From NCBI GenBank assembly GCA_963750995.1, contig CAVVST010000005.1:1116001-1180000 (forward strand): a stretch of DNA of 64,000 bases, given 5' to 3'. Both the position numbers and the translations under genes were made by a program. Position 1 is the first letter of the stretch. The number at the start of each line of letters is the position of its first letter. This document shows, piece by piece, positions 34,057 to 44,623 of this stretch. The notes beneath the pieces were generated by a model. The model saw only the letters and a list, made by a program, of their open reading frames with translations. It made no database searches and was not told the origin of the DNA. This DNA is from CAVVST01 sp963750995 (lineage in GTDB: Bacteria; Acidobacteriota; Vicinamibacteria; Vicinamibacterales; UBA2999).

Positions 34057-35667
34057 CTATCCTATCGCCATCAGGTCGAACTGCTCGTGGTGCAGCTGGG
34101 CGTCCGACCGCAGCGCAATATCGCGGCCGAGCGACTGCCTCAGATCCTTGAACACCGCGCGCTCCTCGTCGCGCAGCGCGCGCGCGATATCGGGGTTGAC
34201 GCGCAGCACCAGGCTCTGGCCGTTGAGGTCGGCGCTGATCTTCTTCACCTCTGACAGGATCTCGTAGCAGATCGTCGAGCTCGACTTGATCACCGCGCTG
34301 CCTGCGCAGTACGGGCACGGCTCGGTGAGCACGCGCTCGAGACTCTGTTTTACGCGCTTGCGCGTGATGATGACCAGGCCGAAGTCCGACACCTGCAGCG
34401 CCTTCGACGGCGCGCGGTCCTTGCGCAGCTCCTGCTCGACCGTCTGGAAGACCTTCTGCCGGTTCTTCTTCTCTTCCATGTCGATGAAGTCGAGCACGAT
34501 GATGCCGCCCAGGTCGCGGAGCCGAATCTGCCGGATGATCTCCTTCACCGCCTCGAGGTTGGTCTTGAGGATGGTGTCCTCGAGGCGGCCGGCCGTCTTC
34601 TTCCCGACGTACCGCCCGGTATTCACGTCGATCGCGACCAGCGCCTCGGTCTGGTTGATGACGATGGAGCCGCCCGATTTCAGCCACACCTTGCTGCGGA
34701 GCGCGCGGTCGATCTCGGCCTGCACGCCGTATTCCTCGAAAATCGGGTACTCCTTTTCGTAGAGCTTCACCTTCGGCGCCAGCGCCGGCATGATGCGCTC
34801 CACCAGTTCGCAGATGCGGCGATATTCAGCCTCGTTGTCGATGCGGATGGCCGTGAAGTCCTCGGTCAGCAGGTCGCGCAGCAGCTTGGCGACGAGGCTC
34901 TGCTCGCGGTAAACCACCGCCGGCGCGCGCGACGACTCCGACTTCTGGCGGATTTCAGTCCAGACGCGGTGGAAGTAGCTCAGGTCGGAGACGATGTCTT
35001 CCTTGGCACGTCCGGCCGCTGCGGTCCGGATAATCAGGCCGCCGGTGAACCCGTGCTGGTCGCGGAACTCGCGCACGATGCCGCGCAAGCGGCTGCGCTC
35101 CTCGCGCGAATCGATCTTGCGAGAGACGCCCACGTGATCGACCGTGGGCATGAACACCAGGAAGCGCCCGGGCATGGTGGCGTGCGACGTGAGCCGGGCG
35201 CCCTTGGTGCCGAGCGGCTCCTTGGCCACCTGGACGATGATCTCCTGGCCTTCCTTCAGGAGCTCCTCGATCTTGGGCTCGGGCCCCTTTTCACGGTCGT
35301 TGCGGTCGCCGCGACGCCCGGGCGGACCTGAAGGTCCGCCTCTACGAGGGCCCTGTCCCGCCGGAGCGCCGCCACCCTCACCCGGCGCCGGCGCGGCGGG
35401 GGACTCGTCCTCCGTTTCGAAGCGCTCGAACTCTTCGGACGGGGCTATGACGTCGCTGACATAGAGGAAGCCGTCGCGCTCGAGGCCGAGGTCAATGAAC
35501 GCCGACTGCATGCCGGGGAGCACTTTCGACACCCGGCCCTTGTAGAGATTGCCCACCACACCGCGCGACCGCTCGCGCTCGATGAAGATTTCCGCGACCT
35601 GATCTTCCTCGAGGATGGCGACCCGCGTCTCGTGGGCGCTCGAGGAGATGATCATCTCCTTGGTCAT
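34057..35667 (-). CDS. rng: Ribonuclease G/E family endoribonuclease
   Basis: 536 residues. It begins MTKEMIISSS, with the S1-like part EIFIERERSRGVVGNLYKGRV and LPGMQSAFIDLGLERDGFLY. The 5'-sensor/RNase H-like body and catalytic region IVINQTEALVAIDVNTGRYVG and LGGIIVLDFIDME are present. A zinc-link CPYC follows. It lacks the long C-terminal scaffold of RNase E, so RNase G is the better name. An insert in the S1 domain (about residues 85-125) is low-complexity, and part of it (RRGGPSGPPG) is encoded by a 35321-35340 palindrome. It follows the mre/rod genes, as in many bacteria. Confidence 0.93.
   Translation of the reverse strand: MTKEMIISSSAHETRVAILEEDQVAEIFIERERSRGVVGNLYKGRVSKVLPGMQSAFIDLGLERDGFLYVSDVIAPSEEFERFETEDESPAAPAPGEGGGAPAGQGPRRGGPSGPPGRRGDRNDREKGPEPKIEELLKEGQEIIVQVAKEPLGTKGARLTSHATMPGRFLVFMPTVDHVGVSRKIDSREERSRLRGIVREFRDQHGFTGGLIIRTAAAGRAKEDIVSDLSYFHRVWTEIRQKSESSRAPAVVYREQSLVAKLLRDLLTEDFTAIRIDNEAEYRRICELVERIMPALAPKVKLYEKEYPIFEEYGVQAEIDRALRSKVWLKSGGSIVINQTEALVAIDVNTGRYVGKKTAGRLEDTILKTNLEAVKEIIRQIRLRDLGGIIVLDFIDMEEKKNRQKVFQTVEQELRKDRAPSKALQVSDFGLVIITRKRVKQSLERVLTEPCPYCAGSAVIKSSSTICYEILSEVKKISADLNGQSLVLRVNPDIARALRDEERAVFKDLRQSLGRDIALRSDAQLHHEQFDLMAIG
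35321..35345. repeat. GGCGGACCT palindrome inside rng
   Basis: GGCGGACCT and AGGTCCGCC are exact complements around two bases, followed by TCTACGAGGG. Read on the minus strand it is TAGAGGCGGACCTTCAGG..., nearly the same as the unit at 35781-35805 in the opposite orientation. It codes for part of the RNase G insert. Confidence 0.8.
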
Positions 35668-35780
35668 GCCCGCAGCTCTCTGGGGGCTGTGGACACGGCG
35701 CTCGACGGACCTCCGCCGCCCGTACCAGCAGGTACGTCAGCAGCAGTCCGAGAAGCACAGTCACGTCCGTCGCACCCCTG

Positions 35781-35806
35781 TAGAGGCGGACCGTCAGGTC
35801 CGCCTA
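35781..35806. repeat. AGGCGGACC palindrome at the rodA stop
   Basis: AGGCGGACC (35784-35792) and GGTCCGCCT (35797-35805) pair around GTCA. The rodA stop codon (35804-35806) falls at its edge. It is the second copy of the unit inside rng. The remaining bases between rodA and rng (35668-35780) contain no convincing gene. Confidence 0.8.
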
Positions 35807-36889
35807 ATTGGTAAATCGACGCATCCGCACGTTGAGGATCAGGCCGAACCCCGCCAGCGTGGCAATCATGGAGGAACCGCCGTAGCTCATGAGCGGAAGC
35901 GTCAGTCCCTTGACCGGCGCAAGGCCGGCCGACATCGTGATGTTGTAAATCACCTGGAACGTGAAGCTGGCTAACACTCCCAGCACCAGGTACGCGCCGA
36001 GCCGATCCTTGGCAAGCCGGGCCGACTCGAGCGCCCGCAGAATGACGAACAAGTACAGGCCGAGCGCCACGATGACGCCGGCAAACCCCTGCTCCTCGGC
36101 CAATACCGAGAAGATGAAGTCGTTGTGCGCGACCGGAAGGAAGCGCAGTTGTCCCTGCGTGCCCTCCGTGAACCCTTTCCCCCAGGGCCCGCCGGATCCC
36201 ACCGTGATGCGGGCCTGAATCTGTTGGTACCCGGCGCCGCGCGCGTCCTGCGACGGATCGAGGAAGGTCGAGATGCGCTCCTTCTGGTAGTCCTGGAGCG
36301 CGAACTGCCAGGCAACGGGCGCCGCCAGCAGTCCAATGAGCGCGAGCACGCCAAGCAGCCGCATCGGCATGCCGGCCACGAACGCCACCGCGAATGCCAC
36401 GGGGATGAGCGTCGCCGCCGTGCCGAGATCCGGTTGCCTGGCGATGATGAAGAGCGGAACGGCAGTAATCGCGCCGACCATGATGAGGTCGACGTGGGTG
36501 ACGATCCCCCGGCGGCTTTCGCCGAGGAACTTGGCCAGGACCAGGGCGAGCGCGGCCTTGGCGAACTCCGACGGCTGCAGGTTGAACGACCCGAGATCGA
36601 TCCAGCGGCGCGATCCGCCGCGCACCGCGCCGAAAAACAGCACGTACAGCAGCAGCGCCACGATCGCGACGTAGATGAAGTGCGATTTGTCCGCCATCGA
36701 TCGGTAGTCGATGCTGAGGCAGATGACCAGCGCGATGACGCCGATCACCACACCGTAAATCTGGGTCTGGACGATCGGCGTCCATCCCCCTGTCGCGCTG
36801 TAGATCTGGGTGATGCCGATGGCGCAGAGCGCCAGCAACGCGGCCATCAGGCCCCAGTCCACGTGGTGATAGAGACGGCGTTCGAACAT
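35804..36889 (-). CDS. rodA: Rod-shape-determining peptidoglycan glycosyltransferase RodA
   Basis: 361 residues with about ten membrane helices, SEDS family. Family stretches: QIYSATGGW, the SEDS core NLQPSEFAKAALALVLAKFL, RQPDLGTAATLIPVAFA, FLPVAHNDFIFSVLAEEQGF and the C-terminal PLMSYGGSSMIATLAGFGLI. It polymerises lipid II in the elongasome with the PBP2 encoded upstream. It starts 3 bases after the presumed mrdA stop. Confidence 0.96.
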   Translation of the reverse strand: MFERRLYHHVDWGLMAALLALCAIGITQIYSATGGWTPIVQTQIYGVVIGVIALVICLSIDYRSMADKSHFIYVAIVALLLYVLFFGAVRGGSRRWIDLGSFNLQPSEFAKAALALVLAKFLGESRRGIVTHVDLIMVGAITAVPLFIIARQPDLGTAATLIPVAFAVAFVAGMPMRLLGVLALIGLLAAPVAWQFALQDYQKERISTFLDPSQDARGAGYQQIQARITVGSGGPWGKGFTEGTQGQLRFLPVAHNDFIFSVLAEEQGFAGVIVALGLYLFVILRALESARLAKDRLGAYLVLGVLASFTFQVIYNITMSAGLAPVKGLTLPLMSYGGSSMIATLAGFGLILNVRMRRFTN

Positions 36890-36892
36890 GAC

Positions 36893-38822
36893 CTAGTGTG
36901 TACCCGCGTACCGGAGCGGCCGGCGTCACCGCGGCGACGGCTGGCGCGACGACGGTGATGGTATCGGGATCCGTCTCGGGCGGGGTGGGCGCAGGAACCG
37001 GCGTCAACGTCGGCAGCGGGCGCCCTTCCTTCTTGGCGAAATACGTTTCGATCACGTGCTTGGCGATCGGCGCCCCGAGGTAGCCATGTTCGGCGTGCTC
37101 GCCGAAGATGACGCCGGCGATCTCAGGGTTGTCCCTCGGCGCGAAGAAGACGAACCAGCCGTGGTCGCGCAGGTCGCGGCCGCTGCCGCGCGCGGCCTGG
37201 CGTCCCTGGTTGGAGATCACCTGCGCGGTGCCGGTCTTGCCGGCGACGTCGCGGCCCGGGATCCGGCCACGAACACCGGTGCCCGCTCCGTTGACCACCC
37301 GCCACAGCCCGTCATGCAGCGCCGCCAGCGTCGACGGCTTGAACGCCACGCGTTCCGCCACGACCGGGGGCGTGGCCATCTTCCAGCCGCCGCCTTCGTC
37401 GACCGCGCGGATCACGTGCGGCGTCACACGGGTGCCGCCGTTGGCCACGGTGGCAATCATGACGCCGAGCGACGCCGGCGTCACAGTCACCTGTCCCTGG
37501 CCGATCGACACCGAAATGGTTTCGCCCGGGTACCAGCGCTCACCGGTGTGTTCGAGCTTCCATGCGGTCGAGGGCACGATGCTCTGCTGCTCGTTCGGCA
37601 GGTCGATGCCGGTCGGCCCCGCCAATCCCAGCTTCTCGGCCCACTTGTGAATCCGATCGACGCCGAGCATGTTGCCGAGTGTGTAGAAGTAGACGTTGCA
37701 CGACTTCTCGAGCGCCGTGCGCATGTCGACGGAACCGTGGCCGCCCTTCAAGTGGCAGAGGAAATAGCGGCCGAAGAAGCTGGCGCCGCCGCCGCAATTC
37801 ACCCGGAAATCCGGATCGACGATCCCCTCTTCGAGAGCCGCCGTCGCGACCACGATCTTGAACGTCGACCCGGGTGAGTATCGTCCCTGGATCGTACGGT
37901 TCTGCAGCGGCCGCAGCGCGTCGGTGTTCAACGCGGCCCACGTGGCGCGATCGATCCCGGCGGCGAAGTCGTTCGGGTCGTACGCCGGCAGGCTGACGAG
38001 CGACAGCACTTCGCCGTTGTTGGGATTCATGATCAACGCCGATCCATTGAAGCCGGCATGCTTGAAGCCTTCTTCCGCCGCCTTCTGCAGGTCGTAGTCG
38101 ATCGTCAACTGCACCCGCCGGCCCTCGACCGGCTGTATTTCCTCGAGCGTGCGGATTTCGCGCCCCATGCTGTTGACGACGACGCGCTTGGCGCCATCCT
38201 CGCCCATCAGCAGCTTGTTGTAGACGCGCTCGATGCCCGACTGGCCGACGATCGCCCCGGTGGTGATGCCGTCGCCCACCTGCGCGTCGTTCGCTTCGCC
38301 GACGTAGCCGAAGACGTGCGCCGCCAGCGCGTCCGACGGGTACTGCCGCGTCGGCACTTCCTGGACGACGACGTCCGGAAGTTCGAAATCGAGCCGTCGC
38401 GCCGCGAGCGCGGCAACCTGCGCGAGCGACGCGTCCTCGATAACGACGATCGGGCGGTAGGACGGCTCGCCGCGGTGGCGGTCGACAATCTGCTGCACCT
38501 GGGCCACGTCCAGGCCGGCCACCGCGGCCAGCAGCCTGATCGTTCGATCGAGATCCTTGGTGTGCTCGCGGACGATGGAAATGTTGAAGGAGTGGCGGTT
38601 CTCGACCAGCACTTTGCCGTTGCGGTCGAACAGCACGCCGCGCGGCGCCCGCAGCGCGAGCGTCCGCTGGTGATTGTTCTCCGCCATCTCCTCGAAGCGG
38701 GAGTGCTGGACGATCTGGAGGAACCAGAAACTGATCGCCAACGCCGCGAATGTCACGACGACGCTCACCTGGAGAATGGTGAGGCGAACCGTGATGCGGC
38801 GACGATCTTCAGTCAGAGCCAT
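36893..38822 (-). CDS. mrdA: Penicillin-binding protein 2, probable one-base frame break at the C-terminus
   Basis: About 640 residues. An N-terminal membrane anchor (LQVSVVVTFAALAISFWFLQ) and dimerisation domain (LALRAPRGVLFDRNGKVL) precede the transpeptidase with SPGSTFKIV (SxxK), KSCNVYFY (SxN) and AGKTGTAQVI (KTG). It cross-links peptidoglycan with RodA. The frame does not stop before rodA; it runs on through the whole rodA gene to 35664 as non-coding-like sequence. A TAG in a shifted frame at 36893-36895, 3 bases before the rodA ATG, suggests a single indel in the Pro/Ala-rich tail (about 36900-37020). Confidence 0.92.
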
Positions 38823-38834
38823 CGTGCCTAATCC

Positions 38835-39335
38835 TTACATCCGTCTTCGCATTCGCCTTCGCTCGGCCATTCCCGGCAGCGACTCGATGATGGCGAACGC
38901 GATCATGCCGACCGCCGCATTGCCCAGTGCCTGGCTCAGGATCGCCGCCCACGGCGCCGGAAACGATCGCAAGCCCAGCAGCACATACAATCCCATGAAA
39001 ACAGCCGCATGCCCGGCGGTCGCTGCGAGGAACATCACCAGGCGTGGTAGCGCCGCGGTGACGATAAACTGCTGGCCGATAGCACCCGCAATGAACCCGA
39101 CGATGCACTTGGCGAGTCCGCCGATGCCGATCACGCCGCTCGAGAGCGCGTCCTGGATGATTCCCGCCATGCTGCCGGCGAGCATCCCGGTCACGGGACC
39201 GCTCGTGAGCGCGACATACACCACCACGACGAGAACCAGATCGAGTGCGACGGTGCCCGCAACCAGAAAACGCGCCAGGGTCGTTTGCAACGCGAGCGCC
39301 AGAGCTATCGCGATGAAGACCCCGACTGCCTTCAC
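38835..39335 (-). CDS. mreD: Rod-shape-determining protein MreD
   Basis: 166 residues, five or six hydrophobic helices (VFIAIALALALQTTLARFLV, ALDLVLVVVVYVALTSG, GGLAKCIVGFIAGAIGQQFI). It matches MreD in size, hydropathy and position between mreC (ATGA overlap) and mrdA (12-base gap). Sequence conservation in this family is low, so context carries much of the call. Confidence 0.9.
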   Translation of the reverse strand: MKAVGVFIAIALALALQTTLARFLVAGTVALDLVLVVVVYVALTSGPVTGMLAGSMAGIIQDALSSGVIGIGGLAKCIVGFIAGAIGQQFIVTAALPRLVMFLAATAGHAAVFMGLYVLLGLRSFPAPWAAILSQALGNAAVGMIAFAIIESLPGMAERRRMRRRM

Positions 39336-40216
39336 TCGTGTGCCTGCACCGCCGGCCCTGCGGACGCCCCCTCGCCGGCGGCTGCGGCGCCTTCAGCCCC
39401 GGTCACAGGCGGCGTCGTCACCACCAGCACCGCTTCGATCGACGAAAAATCGACAGCCGGCCGGATGACGATAGCGCCAAACTCCCCGAAGCCCCGCTCA
39501 ACAGATTCTATCTGACCTATCACGAAGCCCTTAGGGTAAATGCCATCAATTCCGGATGTGCTTATGACATCACCGGATTGAACATCGGCCGTACCGGAAA
39601 CGTAATTCAGCCGCAGGCTCCCTCCGGTTCCCTCGACCACGCCCTGCGCGCGAGACCGTTCGACGATCGCACCCGCGGCGGCGTTGCGGTCGATTAGCAA
39701 CTGCACCTTCGCCGCGCGCGCGCTCGGCGTGATGATGCGGCCGACGACGCCCGCGGGCGCGATGACAGCCATATCCGGGCGAAGACCGTCTGAGGATCCC
39801 TTGTCGATGGTGATCGTGCGGAAGTCCGGGCTGGCACTGCCGGCGATCACGCCCGCGGCGACGGTGTCGAGCTGGATACCTTCGCGAAGCTTCAGCAACT
39901 CGACCAACGTGCGCGACTGCTGAGCCAGCGCGCGCTGCTGCTGGAGCGCCACCTGCAGCTGCGCAACTTCACGACGCAGCTGCTCGTTGTCGCTACGCAC
40001 CGATTGCAGCGCGAGGTAGTCGCCCCAGGACGTCCTGACGCCGCCGATCAGCCTCGAGGCGCCGCGCTGGACTTCGGCGAACGTGCCGAAGGTGACCACT
40101 TCAAGGAGCGGGATGCCACGTTCCGTGTTGACCTGCGCCGAGATCAGGATGATGTGGCCGATAATCACGGCCATGAAGAGGTAACCGGTGCGCTGACGGA
40201 TATCGAGGAGAGCCAC
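39332..40216 (-). CDS. mreC: Cell-shape-determining protein MreC
   Basis: 294 residues: membrane anchor (LFMAVIIGHIILISAQ), coiled coil (NEQLRREVAQLQVALQQQRA) and the paired beta domains (ITIDKGSSDGLRPDMAVI, GVVGRIITPS, NYVSGTADVQSGDVISTSG). The Ala/Gly/Pro-rich tail is a common variation. It links MreB to the periplasmic synthases. Confidence 0.95.
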   Translation of the reverse strand: MALLDIRQRTGYLFMAVIIGHIILISAQVNTERGIPLLEVVTFGTFAEVQRGASRLIGGVRTSWGDYLALQSVRSDNEQLRREVAQLQVALQQQRALAQQSRTLVELLKLREGIQLDTVAAGVIAGSASPDFRTITIDKGSSDGLRPDMAVIAPAGVVGRIITPSARAAKVQLLIDRNAAAGAIVERSRAQGVVEGTGGSLRLNYVSGTADVQSGDVISTSGIDGIYPKGFVIGQIESVERGFGEFGAIVIRPAVDFSSIEAVLVVTTPPVTGAEGAAAAGEGASAGPAVQAHE

Positions 40217-40224
40217 GTTATCAA

Positions 40225-40300
40225 CGGATGGACGAACTTACGAATTGACGAATTGCTGCGCGTTCCATTTGTAAATTCGTACGTCCGTCAATTCGTCAAT

Positions 40301-40310
<10 letters not shown>
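40225..40310. repeat. ACGAATTGACGAATT-word quasi-palindrome
   Basis: On the left ACGAACTTACGAATTGACG repeats the word ACGAATT. On the right are GTAAATTCGT, GTCCGTCAATTCGTCAATTC and related complements. The spacer between mreB and mreC (84 bases) consists almost wholly of this element. It shares words with the spacer at 46404-46492. Confidence 0.65.
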
Positions 40311-41326
<1,016 letters not shown>

Positions 41327-42421
41327 TTACGTGTTTCCTTCCGCGATATGAATGCCGTTTTTGCCCGAATCCTTGACCTGATACATGGCCCTGTCGGCTG
41401 CCTTCAGTAATTCTTCGGCCGATCCGGTGATATCCGGCAGAGTGGCAATGCCGATCGACGCCGTCAAGCGCAGCGATAAGCCCTCGAGTTCCAGGAACGA
41501 GAACGCCCGGAGACGATCGCGGATGCGCTCGGCGACCGATATGGCGCCTTCCCGGCCGGTATCCGGCAGGATCAAGGCAAATTCGTCGCCGCCGAACCGC
41601 GCGACGACGTCTGTTTCCCGGGCGCAGGCGCGAATGACATTCGCCGCCTCGACCAGCGCCTTGCTGCCCGCCAGGTGCCCGTGGTTCGTGTTGACGTTCT
41701 TGAAGCCGTCCATGTCGATGAACAGCACCGACAGCGGTTTTCCGCTGCGAATTGACCGTTTTTCCTCCCGCCGCAGCACAAGGTTGAGGTAGCGGGAATT
41801 CGATAGCCCCGTCAGGTCGTCGGTCACCGACAGCGCCTCGGCCTTCTGAAAGGCCATGGCGTTATCGAGCGCGATGGCCGCCGGCTCGAGCAGCGTCCGC
41901 ATCGACGCCAGCACCGTCGTGCCGAGCGACGGCGCAGAGGCCGATGGATGCGGGTCCAGTCCGACCAGCACGGCCAGCGTGCGGTTGCGGCAGTTCAGGG
42001 GCAGCCCCACGGCAGTCCCGCGGGCGTTCGGCGCACCCCGGCGATCCTTGGTCAGGTCCGCCGACAGGAACTCTGCACCCTGGGCGATCACCCAGTTGGC
42101 CACAGCCCAGACCGAATGTTCGAGCTCGTGGATGCAGCCCTTGTCCGCCATGATGCTGGTTTCGCCCGTCACATCCGTGGCGACCACAGCCCAGCATGGC
42201 GCCGGAATCCACTCGTCCGCCTGGCGCACCAGCCACAGGCACACTTTCTGGGGATCGAGCGTTGCGTTGGCCTCGCGGACGGCCTCGATCATCGCGTCGC
42301 GCCGTTCGAGACGCGCGCGCAACGTGCGGAGGCGTACCTTTATGCGGCTCGCAAAGTCGGGGCGGCGAGCCGCCCGGACAATGCGGCGGGCAGCGTCAGG
42401 CTTGCTTGAAATTGGTCTCAC
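41327..42421 (-). CDS. GAF-GGDEF diguanylate cyclase
   Basis: 364 residues. A GAF-like region spans about residues 60-190 (WLVRQADEWIPAPCWAVVA ... RTLAVLVGL). The GGDEF domain follows: DDLTGLSNSRYLNLVL, FIDMDGFKNVNTNHGHLAGS and the catalytic ARFGGDEFALILP. An RETD inhibitory I-site sits five residues before GGDEF, so product inhibition is expected. It makes cyclic-di-GMP in response to a GAF signal. The stop abuts the mreB start codon. The start is uncertain; the first about 40 residues are basic. Confidence 0.93.
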   Translation of the reverse strand: MRPISSKPDAARRIVRAARRPDFASRIKVRLRTLRARLERRDAMIEAVREANATLDPQKVCLWLVRQADEWIPAPCWAVVATDVTGETSIMADKGCIHELEHSVWAVANWVIAQGAEFLSADLTKDRRGAPNARGTAVGLPLNCRNRTLAVLVGLDPHPSASAPSLGTTVLASMRTLLEPAAIALDNAMAFQKAEALSVTDDLTGLSNSRYLNLVLRREEKRSIRSGKPLSVLFIDMDGFKNVNTNHGHLAGSKALVEAANVIRACARETDVVARFGGDEFALILPDTGREGAISVAERIRDRLRAFSFLELEGLSLRLTASIGIATLPDITGSAEELLKAADRAMYQVKDSGKNGIHIAEGNT

Positions 42422-42598
42422 CGCTCGCAGGGGCGGGGGCGCGCTCGGGCATGAGTGTGCGACTCGAGGCCGCTACGTCCTTGGGGACGGGGTAAATATA
42501 CCACAGCTAAGCGCCGGAACCCGTTGAAAAGAGGTAAGATGGAGGGTCTTACAGAGATTTTTTCCGGCGTCCGTGCACGGACGTGCCGAGGTTGTCTC

Positions 42599-44541
42599 AT
42601 GACCATGCTCGATCGGATGCGCCGCCACAAGGGCTGGCTCAAGTGGAGCCTTGGCCTCGTGGTGCTGGCCTTCATCGTTTTCTATATCCCCAGCTTTCTT
42701 GACGATCCGACCGCCATCGGCGTGGGAGCCCTTCCGGGCGAGGTCATCGCGGAAGTCGAGGGGAAGAACGTCACCGCCGGCCAGTTTCTCCAGCGCTACA
42801 ACAGCCAGATCCAGGCCTATCGCACCGCCTACGGCAGCCAGATGAACGACCAGCTCCTGCGCCAGCTGGGGATCGACCAGCAGATCCTGCAGCAGATGAT
42901 CGACGAGGAGGCGGCCCTGACCGAGGCGGAGCGGCTCGGGCTCAACGTCAGCGACGAGGAACTGGCGCAGACGATTTTTTCGATTCCGGGCCTGCAGGAG
43001 AACGGACGGTTCATCGGCGAGCAGCGGTACGAGCTGCTGCTGCGCACCCAGATCCCGCCGCAGACCAAGTCGATGTTCGAGGACAACCTGCGGCGCAGCC
43101 TGATGATCGACAAGCTGCGCGCGGCGCTGACCGACTGGATGACCGTGGCCGACGCCGACGTCGACAAGCAGTTCACCGAGCGCAACCAGAAGGTGAAGCT
43201 CCAGGTCGTCGCGCTTACCGCCGACCGCTTCCGTGACCAGGTCACCGTCAGCGACGCGGATGTGGCCGCGTACTTCGAGATGCACAAGGCCGGACTACCG
43301 CATCGGCGAGCAGCGGAAGGTGAAGATGCTGCTCCTCGACCGCGAACAGGCGCAGGCGAAAACGATCGTGCCCGCGGCCGACGTGCAGCGCTTCTATAAC
43401 GACAACATCGCGCAATACCAGACGCCTGAGCAGATCCGCGCCAGCCACATCCTGCTCAACACCGCGGGCAAGGACGAAGCGACCGTCCGGAAACAGGCTG
43501 AGGACATCCTGAAACAGGCACGCGCCGGCGCCGATTTCGCGGCGCTGGCGACCAAGTTCTCGGAAGACGAGGGCTCGAAGGTCAACGGCGGCGACCTCGA
43601 TTACTTCAGCCGCGGCCGGATGGTGCCGGAATTCGAAAACGGCGGCGTTCGCGCTGCAGCCTGGACAGATCAGCGACCTCGTGAAGTCGCAGTACGGCTT
43701 CCACATCATCAAGGTGGTGGACAAGAAGCCGGCGGTGACGCGCACCTTCGACGAAGTGCGGCCGCAGCTCGAGGAGCAGCTCAAAGCCCAGCGAACCGAC
43801 CAGCAGCTCACCGCGCGCGCCACCGAGCTCGCCAGCCGCATCGACGACCCGTCCGATCTCGATACCGTCGCCCGCGAGCTTGGCGTGATGGTGACCGAGT
43901 CCGGGTTCTTCGCCCGCGAAGATCCCGTGGCGGGCCTCGGCGTCGCGCCGCAGGTGACGGAGGCGGCCTTCGCGCTCCAGGACAACACCGTCAGCGCGCC
44001 GATCGCGTCCCCGCGCGGCCCGGTGTTCGTGACGGTCACGCAGAAGCGCGAACCGCGCGTACCCCGCTCGACGAGGTCAAGGACCGGGTGCGTGACTGAC
44101 GCGATCCGCGTCAAAGCCACCGAGATCAGCCGCCAGCGGGCCGCCGCAATCGCCGCGTCGCTCCGATCAGCCGGCAACTTCGCCGCGGCGGCCAAGGCGC
44201 AGGGCTTTGAGGCGAAAGACACCGATTTGATTGCCCGCGGCGCGCCGCTGCCCGACATCGGCGTCAGCCCCGACGTCGAGAAGGTTGTCTTTGCACTGCC
44301 GGCGGGAAGCGTGAGCGAGCCGATCACGACCCGCGACGCCACGGTGATCGTTCGCGTGCTCGAGCGCGACGACGTCACGCCTGAGGAGCTGCGCCTCGGC
44401 AAGGAGGCGTTCCGCGAGCAGCTGCTCAACGAGCGCCGAACGCGGTTCTTCGCCGCCTACATGACGAAGGCGAAGGAGCGGATGGACATCGAGGTCAGGC
44501 AGGACGTGGTGACGCGGATGCTCGCGGCTACTGCGATCTAA
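42599..44541 (+). CDS. PpiD/SurA-like peptidyl-prolyl isomerase, four frame breaks
   Basis: Membrane-anchored periplasmic chaperone of about 646 residues. The N-terminal anchor is LKWSLGLVVLAFIVFYIPSFL, then a SurA-N-like helical domain (VEGKNVTAGQFLQRYNSQI) and a parvulin domain (IRASHILLNTAGKDEATV ... GSKVNGGDLDYFSRG ... QYGFHIIKVVDKK). A PpiD-like tail ends near MLAATAI. Single-base breaks lie near 43292 (extra base), 43642 (extra), 44063 (missing) and 44096 (extra); each time the next frame continues at the expected residue. Start ATG 42599 places the anchor correctly. It faces sppA across a repeat spacer. Confidence 0.85.
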
Positions 44542-44623
44542 GCAGGCCCCAGGCCCAGAGGCCACGGGGCACGGGGCTGTCTGAGGCCTCTGACGGACCT
44601 GAGCCAGAGGTCTGATACCCTGC
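44542..44623. repeat. AGGCCC/GAGGCC-word spacer between convergent genes
   Basis: AGGCCCCAGGCCCAGAGGCC, GGGGCACGGGGC and GAGGCCTCTGACGGACC follow one another, with CAGAGG words in both orientations. It may form a hairpin serving as a terminator for both flanking genes. It is the weakest member of the iterated-word class. Confidence 0.45.

Noticed and set aside
35492..35764. Short minus-strand frame with a hydrophobic start (VLLGLLLTYLLV)
   Set aside because: It begins in the rodA-rng spacer but mostly overlaps rng in another frame. No ribosome-binding site, and the hydrophobic part is only about 16 residues.
35664..38822. 1052-residue fusion of PBP2 with a long C-terminal domain
   Set aside because: The extra 400 residues are rodA read in the wrong frame. 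A TAG one frame away, just before the rodA start, indicates a single indel rather than a fusion.
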